Positions 32,867-42,089 of a stretch of 64,000 nt of DNA are shown here, one piece after another. The stretch's first letter is position 1. Every line of letters begins with the position of its first letter. The stretch is from positions 168,204-232,203 of the forward strand of contig NZ_CANMRA010000003.1 in the NCBI RefSeq assembly GCF_947500125.1, in the 5' to 3' direction. The translations under genes were made by a program, and so were the position numbers. This stretch comes from an uncultured Kocuria sp. (lineage in GTDB: Bacteria > Actinomycetota > Actinomycetes > Actinomycetales > Micrococcaceae). The notes under the pieces are model-generated. The model saw nothing but the letters and a program-made list of their open reading frames with translations, did not search any database and was not told the DNA's origin.

Positions 32867-34966
32867 TCACGACCCGACGGCGAACCCGGCCCGGTCCGCG
32901 AGCAGGGCCGCCTCGACCCGCTGCGCGAACATGGGGGCCAGCGTCCGCACGTACTCGACCGTGAGGTGGTTGTTGTCCCAGTACGTGAACACGTTGCCGA
33001 CGACCGGGGTGCAGGTGCCGTCCGGGCAGATCAGGTCCCCCAGGTCGACCATGGAGACCCGCGGCAGCTCGGCCACCGGGGCCAGGGGGCTGTCCGGGCC
33101 CAGGATCACGTGGGAGGCGGTGCACTCGGGGGCGTCGGGGCCGTGGTCCGCGGCGCAGCGCGCGGGGACGAAGTCGAACCGGGGGTTGTCGCGCAGGGCG
33201 ACGACCTGGATGCCGCGCTCCGCCAGCCCGCGGACGCGCTGCTCCATCCCGGGGGTGAACTGCTCCTCGTTCTCGTCCGTGCTGCGGGTGCCCTGCAGCA
33301 GCACCAGGTCCGGGTCCACGGCCTCCACCACGGGGTCGGTGCCCTCGAGCCAGCGGGCGCACGCCTCGTGGTCGGCGACCTGCTCCTCGGGCAGTCCGTA
33401 CAGGCAGTTGCCCCGGATGTAGGTCACCACGCGCCAGTCGTTGCGCTCGGCCAGGTGCTCGACGGCCGGGATCCACTGGTGCACGTGGCTGTTGCCGATC
33501 ACCAGCATCGTGGCGGCGGGCTCGGGGTTGGGGACGGTGTCGAAGCACCACTGCTGGAAGCGTTCGCCGACCCCCGTGGCGGGCGGACAGGGCTCGCCGA
33601 GCACCGGCTTCGCGTACGGCTCCCCGGTGATCACGGGGACGGTCTCGGCGTCCGGGTCGCCCTGGTACCGGAAGCCCGGCAGCAGGGCGGCCGCCCCGGG
33701 GTTGTTGCGGTCGGCGGAGGCGGCGATCTCGAGGGCCCGCCGGTCCTCCGCCACCCGGGCCGCGGTCACGGGCACCGCGACCGTCGCGAGGCACACGACG
33801 ATCACCGCGCCCAGCCGCAGCCGGCTCCGCTCGGGCCAGGACCAGCGCTTGAGCGGGTCCTCGACCAGCCGGGTGACCAGCACCGCCAGCACCAGGCAGA
33901 CCAGGACGATGGCCACCCCCGAGCGGGGCCCGGCCATGGGGCGGTCGCGGAGCACGAGGTAGGTGATCAGCACCGGCCAGTGGATCAGGTACAGCGCGTA
34001 GGCCGAGTCGCCGAGCCGCACCAGGGGGCGGGAGGCGAGGATCCGGTCCAGGCCGAAGCGCGACCCGGACTGCCCGGCCGCGATGATCGCCGCCGCCGAG
34101 AGCAGCGGCCACAGCGCGATCCACCCGGGGAACGCCCCCTGCACGTCGACGAGCACGCCCACCGAGACCATGCTGACCAGCCCGGCCCAGCCGAGCACCA
34201 CGCGCAGCCCGCGGCCGGGCCGGAGGTGGGGCACGGCCAGGGCCAGCAGCGAGCCCAGGGCGAACTCCCACAGCCGGGTGCGGGTGTCGAAGTAGGCGAA
34301 CTCCTGCTGCGTGGCCGTGGAGTGCACCGACCACGCCAGGGAGGCCACGAGGATCAGCCCGAAGGACACCGCCAGCACCGGGACGGGGCGCCACCGGCTC
34401 CGCCGGGAGACCAGCCACGCCGCCCCGAACACCAGCGGCCACAGCAGGAACACCTGCCCCTGCACCGACAGGGACCAGAAGTGCTGGAACGGGGAGGCCG
34501 TCGAGTGGTCGGCGGCGTAGTAGTCCACCGCGGACAGCGCCAGTGCCCAGTTCTCCGCGTAGAACACCGAGGCCAGCGCCTCGGCCCGCCACCGCCCGGC
34601 GTCGTAGGCCGGGTAGAACAGCTCCACCAGCACCAGCGTGCCCAGGATGGTGAGCACCGCCAGGGGCAGCAGCCGCTTGAACACGTGCAGCCAGTACCGT
34701 CCCAGGGCCAGCGGCCGCCCCGCCTCGAGCTTGCGCACGAAGGACAGGGTCAGGAAGAACGCCGAGATCAGCAGGAAGACGTCCACGCCCCCGGAGACCC
34801 GCCCGAGGAACACGTGGTAGACCACCACGAGCAGCACCGCCACCGCGCGCAGGCCCTGCACCTCGGGACGGAACCCCGAGTACCGGCTTCCCCGCCGCGG
34901 CGCCGCGTCCCGGCTCTCGGAGGTCCCGGTGGGCGGTTGCGGGGCGGCGGCGTGCACGGTGGCCAC
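32867..34966 (-). CDS. Acyltransferase 3 fused to SGNH domain (OatA/OafB-like), copy 1
   Basis: A 699-residue membrane O-acyltransferase. The acyltransferase-3 part (about 30-390) has ten or so spans and starts YSGFRPEVQGLRAVAVLLVV, with YHVFLGRVSGGVDVFLLISA carrying the conserved His. The SGNH domain (about 430-699) has the nucleophile in VIGNSHVHQW (about 489) and a D-x-x-H in YWDNNHLTVEY. Such proteins acetylate cell-wall or surface polysaccharide. GTG 34966 has GGAGG 7 nt upstream. It is a close tandem relative of 35161-37224: the membrane halves are nearly the same in DNA and the SGNH halves differ. Confidence 0.92.
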   Translation of the reverse strand: MATVHAAAPQPPTGTSESRDAAPRRGSRYSGFRPEVQGLRAVAVLLVVVYHVFLGRVSGGVDVFLLISAFFLTLSFVRKLEAGRPLALGRYWLHVFKRLLPLAVLTILGTLVLVELFYPAYDAGRWRAEALASVFYAENWALALSAVDYYAADHSTASPFQHFWSLSVQGQVFLLWPLVFGAAWLVSRRSRWRPVPVLAVSFGLILVASLAWSVHSTATQQEFAYFDTRTRLWEFALGSLLALAVPHLRPGRGLRVVLGWAGLVSMVSVGVLVDVQGAFPGWIALWPLLSAAAIIAAGQSGSRFGLDRILASRPLVRLGDSAYALYLIHWPVLITYLVLRDRPMAGPRSGVAIVLVCLVLAVLVTRLVEDPLKRWSWPERSRLRLGAVIVVCLATVAVPVTAARVAEDRRALEIAASADRNNPGAAALLPGFRYQGDPDAETVPVITGEPYAKPVLGEPCPPATGVGERFQQWCFDTVPNPEPAATMLVIGNSHVHQWIPAVEHLAERNDWRVVTYIRGNCLYGLPEEQVADHEACARWLEGTDPVVEAVDPDLVLLQGTRSTDENEEQFTPGMEQRVRGLAERGIQVVALRDNPRFDFVPARCAADHGPDAPECTASHVILGPDSPLAPVAELPRVSMVDLGDLICPDGTCTPVVGNVFTYWDNNHLTVEYVRTLAPMFAQRVEAALLADRAGFAVGS

Positions 34967-35017
34967 GGGGGCACCTCCAGAGGAGCGGACCGGCGCGGCC
35001 GCGGGGCGGCGCCGGGA

Positions 35018-35049
35018 GGGGGGAACGGGGGGGACGAGCTGGGGGGGGG
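35018..35049. repeat. Homopolymeric G tracts (G6, G7, G9) in the leader of acyltransferase copy 1
   Basis: Runs at 35018-35023 (6), 35027-35033 (7) and 35041-35049 (9); they are C runs in the mRNA sense. They lie 52-83 bases upstream of GTG 34966 and downstream of the TAAGGT box, so they are in the probable 5' leader. G-rich strands of this form can also make quadruplexes. Confidence 0.8.
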
Positions 35050-35071
35050 CGGGGCGGGGAGACCCTTCGCG

Positions 35072-35077
35072 ACCTTA
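35072..35077 (-). promoter_or_regulatory. Possible -10 box of acyltransferase copy 1
   Basis: TAAGGT on the minus strand (in GATAAGGTC). It would start transcription near 35065 with a leader of about 100 nt that contains the C tracts. Confidence 0.35.
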
Positions 35078-35160
35078 TCGCACGACCGGCGCCGCACCGG
35101 GGGACGCGCCCCGGGCCGGGGTCCCCGGGACGCGTCCCGGGGCGCCGGACCGCACCGTGC

Positions 35161-37224
35161 TCACGAGGTCGCCTCCTGGAGGAGCGTGCCGGGGAGCCGC
35201 GCCTCGAGGCCCGGCGCCATCGTCCGTGCGTAGGTCCAGGTGAGGTGGTGCGGGTCGAAGAAGACGTACACGTTGCCCACCACGGGGCGGCACAGCCCCT
35301 CCGGGCAGATGAGGTCGGTGAGGTCCAGCGAGGTGAACCCGCTGCGGTCCCGGAGGGCGTCGGCCGGGTTGACGGGGGCCAGCACCTGCTCGACGGGCAC
35401 GCGGCACCGGTCGGCGTCCTGGCCGTGGCGCTGGGCGCACTCGTAGGGGTTGAAGTCGAACCGGGGGTTGTCGCGGAAGCCGACGACGTCGATGCCCCGG
35501 CCCGTCAGACGGTCGACCAGCTCGGGGAACCCGCCGACCAGGGCCTCGGCGGAGCCGTCCATCAGGGCCGCGTAGGTGGAGGTCGTCATGACCGCGTCCG
35601 GTGCGAGCCGCTCGACGTACTCGATCGCCGCGTCGTTGCCCTCGTGGCAGGCGTCCCCCTCCGGGCGCACAGCGAAGGCGCAGCCCGGTTGCAGCACGGC
35701 GACGAGCTGCCAGTTGCGCTCCTCCGCCACCGGGATCAGCGCGCCCATGAACTGCTCCATGTGGGAGTTCCCGACCACCGCGATCGTGCGCGCGGGGTCC
35801 GACAGGGCGGGGGTCTGGCGGCAGTACTGCTCGAGGACCTCCCGCTCGGGGGCGAACTCGCCGGAGCAGGGCTCGGGCAGTCCCACCCACTCGTCGCCCA
35901 GCGCGGAGGCCAGGGGCAGGGTGGGGGCCTCCGGGTCGCCCCGGAACTCGAAGTCCGGGTCCAGCACCGCGGCCCCCGGGCTGTTGCGGGCGGCCTCCTC
36001 CGCCAGCACCGCCGCCCGCCGGGCGTCGGCCTGCTGCCACACCAGCACCGGCACGGCCACGAGCGCCAGGCTCACCAGCACCGACACCGCCAGCCGCCGC
36101 TTGTCCCGCTCCGGCCACGCCCACCGCTGGAACGGGCGCTCCACCAGCTTCGTGGCCAGCACCGCCAGCACCAGCGAGACCACGATGATCACCACCCCCG
36201 ACCGCGGCCCGGCCACCGGCCGGTCCCGCAGCACCAGGTACGTGATCAGCAGCGGCCAGTGCACCAGGTACAGCGCGTAGGAGGCGTCCCCCAGCCGCAC
36301 CAGCGGCCGCGAGGCCAGGAGCCGGTCCACGCCGAAGGGCGATCCGGTCCGCCCGGCCACGACGATCGCCGCCGCCGAGAGCAGCGGCCACAGCGCGATC
36401 CACCCGGGGAACGCCCCCTGCACGTCGACCAGCATCCCCACCGAGACCATGCTCAGCATCCCGGCCCAGCCCAGCACCACCCGCGCGGTGCGCGGCGGGT
36501 TCAGGTACGGCACGGCCAGGGCCAGCAGCGAGCCCAGGGCGAACTCCCACAGCCGGGCCCGGGTGTCGAAGTAGGCGAAGGCCTGGTTCGTGGCCGTCGA
36601 GTGCACCGACCACGCCAGGGAGGCCACGAGGATCAGCCCGAAGAACACCGCCAGCACCGGGACGGGGCGCCAGCGGCCGCGCCGGCACACCAGCCACGCC
36701 GCCCCGAACACCAGCGGCCACAGCAGGAACACCTGCCCCTGCACCGACAGGGACCAGAAGTGCTGGAACGGGGAGGCCGTGGAGTCGTCGGCCGCGTAGT
36801 AGTCCACCTCGGCCAGCGCCAGCGCCCAGTTCTCCACGTAGAGCACCGAGGCCAGCGCCTCCGTGCGCACCCGGTCGATCCGCGCCTCCGGGAAGAACCA
36901 CCACGCCAGCACCAGCGTGCCCAGGATGGTGAGCACCGCCAGGGGCAGCAGCCGCTTGAACACGTGCAGCCAGTACCGTCCCAGGGCCAGCGGCCGCCCC
37001 GCCTCGAGCTTGCGCACGAAGGACAGGGTCAGGAAGAACGCCGAGATCAGCAGGAAGATGTCCACGCCCCCCGACACCCGGTCCAGGAACACGTGGTAGA
37101 CCACCACCAGCAGCACCGCCACGAACCGCAGCCCCTGCACCTCCGGGCGGAACCCCGCGTACCGGGCCACCCGCCGGGCCGTGCCGGCGCCGACGGGCGG
37201 GTCCTGCACACCGGAGCTCGTCAT
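35161..37224 (-). CDS. Acyltransferase 3 fused to SGNH domain (OatA/OafB-like), copy 2
   Basis: A 687-residue paralogue of the gene at 32867-34966. The membrane part (about 23-385) starts YAGFRPEVQGLRFVAVLLVV, with YHVFLDRVSGGVDIFLLISA. The SGNH domain (about 425-687) has VVGNSHMEQF (about 483) and FFDPHHLTWTY. The second half differs clearly from copy 1, so donor or acceptor may differ. ATG 37224 has AGGAGG at 5 nt, so it is preferred to GTG 37230. It is upstream of copy 1 on the same strand, 194 bases apart. Both have intact catalytic motifs. Confidence 0.92.
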   Translation of the reverse strand: MTSSGVQDPPVGAGTARRVARYAGFRPEVQGLRFVAVLLVVVYHVFLDRVSGGVDIFLLISAFFLTLSFVRKLEAGRPLALGRYWLHVFKRLLPLAVLTILGTLVLAWWFFPEARIDRVRTEALASVLYVENWALALAEVDYYAADDSTASPFQHFWSLSVQGQVFLLWPLVFGAAWLVCRRGRWRPVPVLAVFFGLILVASLAWSVHSTATNQAFAYFDTRARLWEFALGSLLALAVPYLNPPRTARVVLGWAGMLSMVSVGMLVDVQGAFPGWIALWPLLSAAAIVVAGRTGSPFGVDRLLASRPLVRLGDASYALYLVHWPLLITYLVLRDRPVAGPRSGVVIIVVSLVLAVLATKLVERPFQRWAWPERDKRRLAVSVLVSLALVAVPVLVWQQADARRAAVLAEEAARNSPGAAVLDPDFEFRGDPEAPTLPLASALGDEWVGLPEPCSGEFAPEREVLEQYCRQTPALSDPARTIAVVGNSHMEQFMGALIPVAEERNWQLVAVLQPGCAFAVRPEGDACHEGNDAAIEYVERLAPDAVMTTSTYAALMDGSAEALVGGFPELVDRLTGRGIDVVGFRDNPRFDFNPYECAQRHGQDADRCRVPVEQVLAPVNPADALRDRSGFTSLDLTDLICPEGLCRPVVGNVYVFFDPHHLTWTYARTMAPGLEARLPGTLLQEATS

Positions 37225-37323
37225 GGGCACCTCCTGGGAGCACCGTGCCGCCGCAGGCGCGGCACTGGTCGGGCGGGTCCCCGCACTCTACCGGAGGCCC
37301 CGGTGCGGACCCCGGGGACGGCG

Positions 37324-37358
37324 ACGGACCCGCCCCACCGGTGGTGGGACGGGTCCGT
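37324..37358 (-). terminator. Terminator hairpin of groEL
   Basis: A 16-bp stem with one mismatch (ACGGACCCG, mismatch, CCCACC) and a GGT loop. It begins 13 bases beyond the groEL stop. Confidence 0.75.
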
Positions 37359-37371
37359 GGGGCGGGCCGGG

Positions 37372-38976
<1,605 letters not shown>

Positions 38977-39032
38977 CTATGGCTCCTTCTGGGTGGCTGG
39001 GGTCGCCAGCGGGGTTCGTGGATCAGGATCGG

Positions 39033-39084
39033 CGAAGGGTGCCCGCCGCGGGCCCCGCGGGGCGTGTGCGGCAGGCACCCTTCG
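39033..39084 (-). promoter_or_regulatory. Hairpin between groES and groEL
   Basis: An 11-bp perfect stem, CGAAGGGTGCC (39033-39043) with GGCACCCTTCG (39074-39084), enclosing a smaller CCGCGG hairpin. It is in the intercistronic part of the groESL mRNA. It may limit read-through or mark an mRNA processing point. Confidence 0.6.
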
Positions 39085-39123
39085 TCAGGACTGCGCGGTC
39101 TGCGCCGGGTCGGTGCGCCCGGT

Positions 39124-39420
39124 CTACTTCTCGACGACGGCGAGCACGTCGCGGGCCGGGAGCACGAGGTACTCCTCGCCGTTGTACTTGACCTCGGTCC
39201 CGCCGTACTTGGAGAAGATCACGACGTCGCCCTCCTTGACGTCGACCGGGATGCGGTTGCCGGAGTCGTCGACACGACCGGGTCCGACGGCCAGGACCTT
39301 GCCCTCCTGGGGCTTCTCCTTGGCGGTGTCCGGGATGACGAGACCGGACGCGGTGGTCTGCTCAGCGGCGAGCGGCTGAACGACGATGCGATCCTCGAGA
39401 GGCTTGATGGAGACCGACAC
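39124..39420 (-). CDS. groES: Co-chaperonin GroES (Hsp10)
   Basis: A 98-residue GroES, the heptameric lid of GroEL. It has [20 protein letters not shown], the mobile loop [26 protein letters not shown] and [23 protein letters not shown] 39420 has AAGGAGAG about 6 nt upstream. Its promoter and CIRCE operator lie 120-180 bases upstream. Confidence 0.97.
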   Translation of the reverse strand: MSVSIKPLEDRIVVQPLAAEQTTASGLVIPDTAKEKPQEGKVLAVGPGRVDDSGNRIPVDVKEGDVVIFSKYGGTEVKYNGEEYLVLPARDVLAVVEK

Positions 39421-39539
39421 GATCTCTCCTTGTCTGTAGGGGTGGAAAACGGTGGGCGACCGCGGGCGGAGCCCGCTGTCGAGCTTCGGGCCGGTTGGCG
39501 CACCAACCGTCGTCGCGGTGCCGATCGATCGCCTGGCCC

Positions 39540-39566
39540 TTAGCACCCTCACCCGGAGAGTGCCAA
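39540..39566 (-). promoter_or_regulatory. CIRCE operator (HrcA-binding) of groES-groEL
   Basis: TTAGCACCC, 9 nt, GAGTGCCAA. This matches the CIRCE consensus TTAGCACTC-N9-GAGTGCTAA with one change in each arm. It covers the expected transcription start of the promoter at 39572-39600, so HrcA would block initiation. A further GAGTGCC half-like site lies at 39604-39610. Confidence 0.9.
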
Positions 39567-39571
39567 GGCCA

Positions 39572-39600
39572 ACTGTAGGAGGGGGCTGGCAGTCGGTCAA
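39572..39600 (-). promoter_or_regulatory. Promoter of groES-groEL
   Basis: On the minus strand: TTGACC, a 17-nt spacer, TACAGT. The start should fall at the edge of the CIRCE element. Confidence 0.8.
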
Positions 39601-39672
39601 GGCGAGTGCCAGCGCGTCGACGTCCAGGATCCACGGTGGCCGAATTAGGTCATGCCGGTGTTTCCCAATGAT

Positions 39673-39702
39673 TTGCCTCACGCCCGCCCGACGCTCTAGG
39701 TT
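39673..39702 (+). promoter_or_regulatory. Promoter of the siderophore importer operon
   Basis: TTGCCT, an 18-nt spacer, TAGGTT. It is followed directly by the inverted repeat at 39706-39723 and gives a leader of about 140 nt. Confidence 0.6.
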
Positions 39703-39705
39703 GGC

Positions 39706-39723
39706 GGTAAGGCAACCCTTACC
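39706..39723 (+). promoter_or_regulatory. Iron-regulator-type operator (IdeR/DtxR-like box)
   Basis: Perfect inverted repeat GGTAAGG-CAAC-CCTTACC placed over the expected +1 of an iron-siderophore importer. The arms resemble DtxR/IdeR half-sites (AGGTTAG) but do not match the 19-bp consensus fully, so the regulator is inferred from context. Confidence 0.65.
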
Positions 39724-39848
39724 TCGGCCGAGCAGCGGTGCCCTCCTGGACGAACCGCACGCCTGCGTGCGGTGTCGTCGCGCCCATCGGATCCCGCCGG
39801 CGCCCTCCCTCCCGGAGCGCGCCGGCGTCCTCTGCACGAAGGAAGACC

Positions 39849-40820
39849 ATGAACCGCACTGCCCGACACCGCTCCACCGCCCTGCTGGCCGCCGCCTCGG
39901 TCCTGGCCCTGGCGGGCTGCTCGACCTCCGGCGCGGCGACCACCGACGGGGACGCGCCGAGCGGCGCCTCGACGGAGACCGTCAGCGTGGAGCACGCGCA
40001 GGGCACCACGGACGTCCCCGTGGACCCGCAGAACGTCATCACCTTCGACCTCGGGGTCCTCGACTCGATGCGGGCACTGGACGAGGACGTCCAGGGCCTG
40101 CCCCAGGGCGGGAGCCTGCCCGAGCAGTTCTCCGAGTACCGCTCGGACGAGTACGTCAACGCCGGGTCCATGAAGGAGCCGGACCTGGAGGCCGTCGCCG
40201 AGGCCGACCCGGACCTGATCGTGATCTCCGGGCGCACCGCGGACTTCTACGACGAGCTCACCGAGATCGCCCCCACCGTGGACCTCTCGCTCGACCAGAC
40301 CGACGCGCTGAACTCCTTCACGGAGCAGTCGCGGACCCTCGGCGAGATCTTCGGCAAGGAGGCCGAGGTCGAGGAGCGGCTGACCGCCATCGAGGAGCAG
40401 ATCGAGGAGACGAAGGCCCGGACCGCCGAGGCCGGCTCCGCCATGTTCCTGCTGACCAGCGCCGGCGAGGTCAACGCCTACGGCCCCCAGTCGCGCTTCG
40501 GCAACATCGTCTTCGATCTGCTGGGCTTCGAGTCCGCCGCCGACGTCCGGGCCGAGGGCACCCACGGCGAGGCCGTCTCCTTCGAGGCGATCGCCGACGC
40601 GAACCCCGACCACCTCTTCGTGCTGGACCGCGACACCGCCATCGGCCAGTCCGGCGGCGAGGCCGCCCAGCAGGTGCTCGACAACGAGCTCGTCAACGGC
40701 ACCGCCGCCGCCCAGCAGGACCGGATCACCTCCGTGGACAGCGCGAGCTGGTACCTGGTCGGCTTCGGCCTGGACAACTTCCCCGCCATGATCGGCGAGG
40801 TCCGGGACTCCCTCTCCTGA
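39849..40820 (+). CDS. Siderophore ABC importer, substrate-binding lipoprotein
   Basis: A 323-residue class III binding protein. The lipobox ends LALAGC (Cys24) and a Ser/Thr/Asp-rich linker follows. The FecB/YclQ-type fold has [20 protein letters not shown] in lobe 1, [20 protein letters not shown], a long backbone helix ([15 protein letters not shown]) and lobe 2 with [14 protein letters not shown]. This pattern is closest to YclQ/CeuE proteins that bind catecholate siderophores, but the ligand is not proven. AAGGAAGA precedes ATG 39849; the longer frame from 39738 would put extra residues before the signal peptide. It is the first gene of an operon with two permeases and an ATPase. Confidence 0.9.
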   Translation: MNRTARHRSTALLAAASVLALAGCSTSGAATTDGDAPSGASTETVSVEHAQGTTDVPVDPQNVITFDLGVLDSMRALDEDVQGLPQGGSLPEQFSEYRSDEYVNAGSMKEPDLEAVAEADPDLIVISGRTADFYDELTEIAPTVDLSLDQTDALNSFTEQSRTLGEIFGKEAEVEERLTAIEEQIEETKARTAEAGSAMFLLTSAGEVNAYGPQSRFGNIVFDLLGFESAADVRAEGTHGEAVSFEAIADANPDHLFVLDRDTAIGQSGGEAAQQVLDNELVNGTAAAQQDRITSVDSASWYLVGFGLDNFPAMIGEVRDSLS

Positions 40821-40870
40821 TCCACCGAGCCGATCCACCGAGCCGATCCACCGGCCTGATCCACCGGCCC
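40819..40870. repeat. 13-bp tandem repeat (4 copies) after the binding-protein gene
   Basis: Units GATCCACCGAGCC, GATCCACCGAGCC, GATCCACCGGCCT and GATCCACCGGCCC. The first begins inside the TGA stop of the binding-protein gene. Confidence 0.9.
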
Positions 40871-40884
40871 GGTCGAGCACGGCT

Positions 40885-40923
40885 CCCGGCCGCTCCGCAC
40901 GGCGCCCGTGCGGAGCGGCCGGG
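40885..40923 (+). terminator. Strong hairpin between binding-protein and permease genes (partial terminator/attenuator)
   Basis: A perfect 18-bp stem (CCCGGCCGCTCCGCACGG and complement) with a 3-nt loop CGC and no T tract. Within an operon such a structure usually protects or limits transcripts, so that the binding protein is made in excess over the permeases. Confidence 0.7.
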
Positions 40924-40983
40924 ACCGGGCCGGACCGCGCCGGACCGCGACCGCGGCCACCCCGAGCACCGGAAGGTCCCCCG

Positions 40984-41004
40984 ATGACCACCACGCAGCG
41001 ATGA
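40984..41004 (+). CDS. Six-codon minicistron overlapping the permease start
   Basis: ATG ACC ACC ACG CAG CGA TGA encodes MTTTQR. A GGAAGG site lies 7 nt upstream, better placed for this ATG than for the permease ATG at 41001. The TGA overlaps that ATG (ATGA). Translation of the minicistron would bring ribosomes to the permease start. Whether the peptide itself matters is unknown; 40984 is in a different frame from the permease, so it is not an alternative start. Confidence 0.45.
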   Translation: MTTTQR

Positions 41005-42089
41005 GCACCGCCGTGACCCCCGCCCCGCGCCCCGCGGCCGCCGGCCCCGTGCCGGCGGCGCCGCCCGCGGAGGGCTCCACCCCGGTGGCCCCCGGCGCGT
41101 CCGGCCGGGCCAACGCCCGCCGGCTCGCCGCCGCGAGCGCCCTCGTGCTGGTCCTGGCGGTCGTCAGCACCTTCGTCGGGGTCCTGGACGTCACCCCGTG
41201 GTCCCTGGGGAACCAGCTCGTCACCGGTGACCTCGACGGCTTCCGGGCCTCGATGGAGATCATCGCGGTCTCCCGCTTCCCGCGCACCGCCTCGGTCGTG
41301 CTGGCCGGCCTCGCCCTGTCCGTGGCGGGGCTGATCATGCAGCTCATGGTCCGCAACAAGTTCGTGGAGCCCTCCACCGTGGGCACCGTCGAGTCCGCGC
41401 AGGCCGGCCTGCTCGTGGTGACCCTGCTCCTGCCCTCGGCCCCGCTCCTGCTGAAGATGGGCACGGCCTCCGTGTTCGCGGTCGCCGGGACCGCCCTGTT
41501 CCTGCTCGTGCTCCAGCGCATCCCCCTGCGCAGCGCCCTGCTGGTGCCGCTCGTGGGGATCATGCTCGGCAACGTCATCGCCTCCGTCACCACGTTCTTC
41601 GCCTACCGGTTCGACCTCCTGCAGACGCTCAACGCCTGGATGCTCGGCGACTTCTCCGGCGTCCTGCGGGGCCGCTACGAGCTGCTGTGGCTCGTGCTGG
41701 TGCTGACGGTGGTGGGCTACGTCGCCGCCGACCGGTTCACGGTGGCGGGCATGGGCCACGAGTTCACCACCAATCTCGGCATCGACCACCGGAAGGTCAT
41801 GGCCCTCGGCATGACCCTCGTGGCCCTGATCTCGGCCGTCGTCGTGGTCACCGTCGGGTCGATCCCCTTCCTGGGGCTCGTCGTGCCCAACCTGGTGTCC
41901 ATGCTCGTCGGGGACAACTCCCGCCGCACGGTGCCCTGGGTCGCCGTCTTCGGCGCCGGCTTCGTGCTGGCGTGCGACATCGTCGCCCGGGTGATCCGCT
42001 ACCCTTACGAGATCCCGGTGGGCACCGTCGTCGCCGTGGTCGGCGGCGCCCTGTTCCTCACCATGCTGCTGAGGGGGCGCCACCGGTGA
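41001..42089 (+). CDS. Siderophore ABC importer, permease 1 (FecCD family)
   Basis: A 362-residue FecCD-type permease. The first about 40 residues are Ala/Pro rich and cytoplasmic, then come 9-10 spans. Family motifs are RFPRTASVVLAGLALSVAGL, LMVRNKFVEPSTVGTVESAQ, then GIMLGNVIASV, and SIPFLGLVVPNLVSMLVGDN near the coupling region. This is the YclN/CeuB-like subgroup. The start ATG 41001 overlaps the minicistron stop, and the 3' end overlaps permease 2 by GTGA. Confidence 0.92.
   Translation: MSTAVTPAPRPAAAGPVPAAPPAEGSTPVAPGASGRANARRLAAASALVLVLAVVSTFVGVLDVTPWSLGNQLVTGDLDGFRASMEIIAVSRFPRTASVVLAGLALSVAGLIMQLMVRNKFVEPSTVGTVESAQAGLLVVTLLLPSAPLLLKMGTASVFAVAGTALFLLVLQRIPLRSALLVPLVGIMLGNVIASVTTFFAYRFDLLQTLNAWMLGDFSGVLRGRYELLWLVLVLTVVGYVAADRFTVAGMGHEFTTNLGIDHRKVMALGMTLVALISAVVVVTVGSIPFLGLVVPNLVSMLVGDNSRRTVPWVAVFGAGFVLACDIVARVIRYPYEIPVGTVVAVVGGALFLTMLLRGRHR

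Noticed and set aside
39738..39848. Longer start for the siderophore binding protein
   Set aside because: It would place 37 residues before the lipoprotein signal. ATG 39849 has AAGGAAGA and gives a normal signal peptide.
40885..40923. Full terminator ending the operon after the binding-protein gene
   Set aside because: It has no T tract. The downstream permeases have no other promoter that I can see and belong with the binding protein, so partial read-through is more likely.
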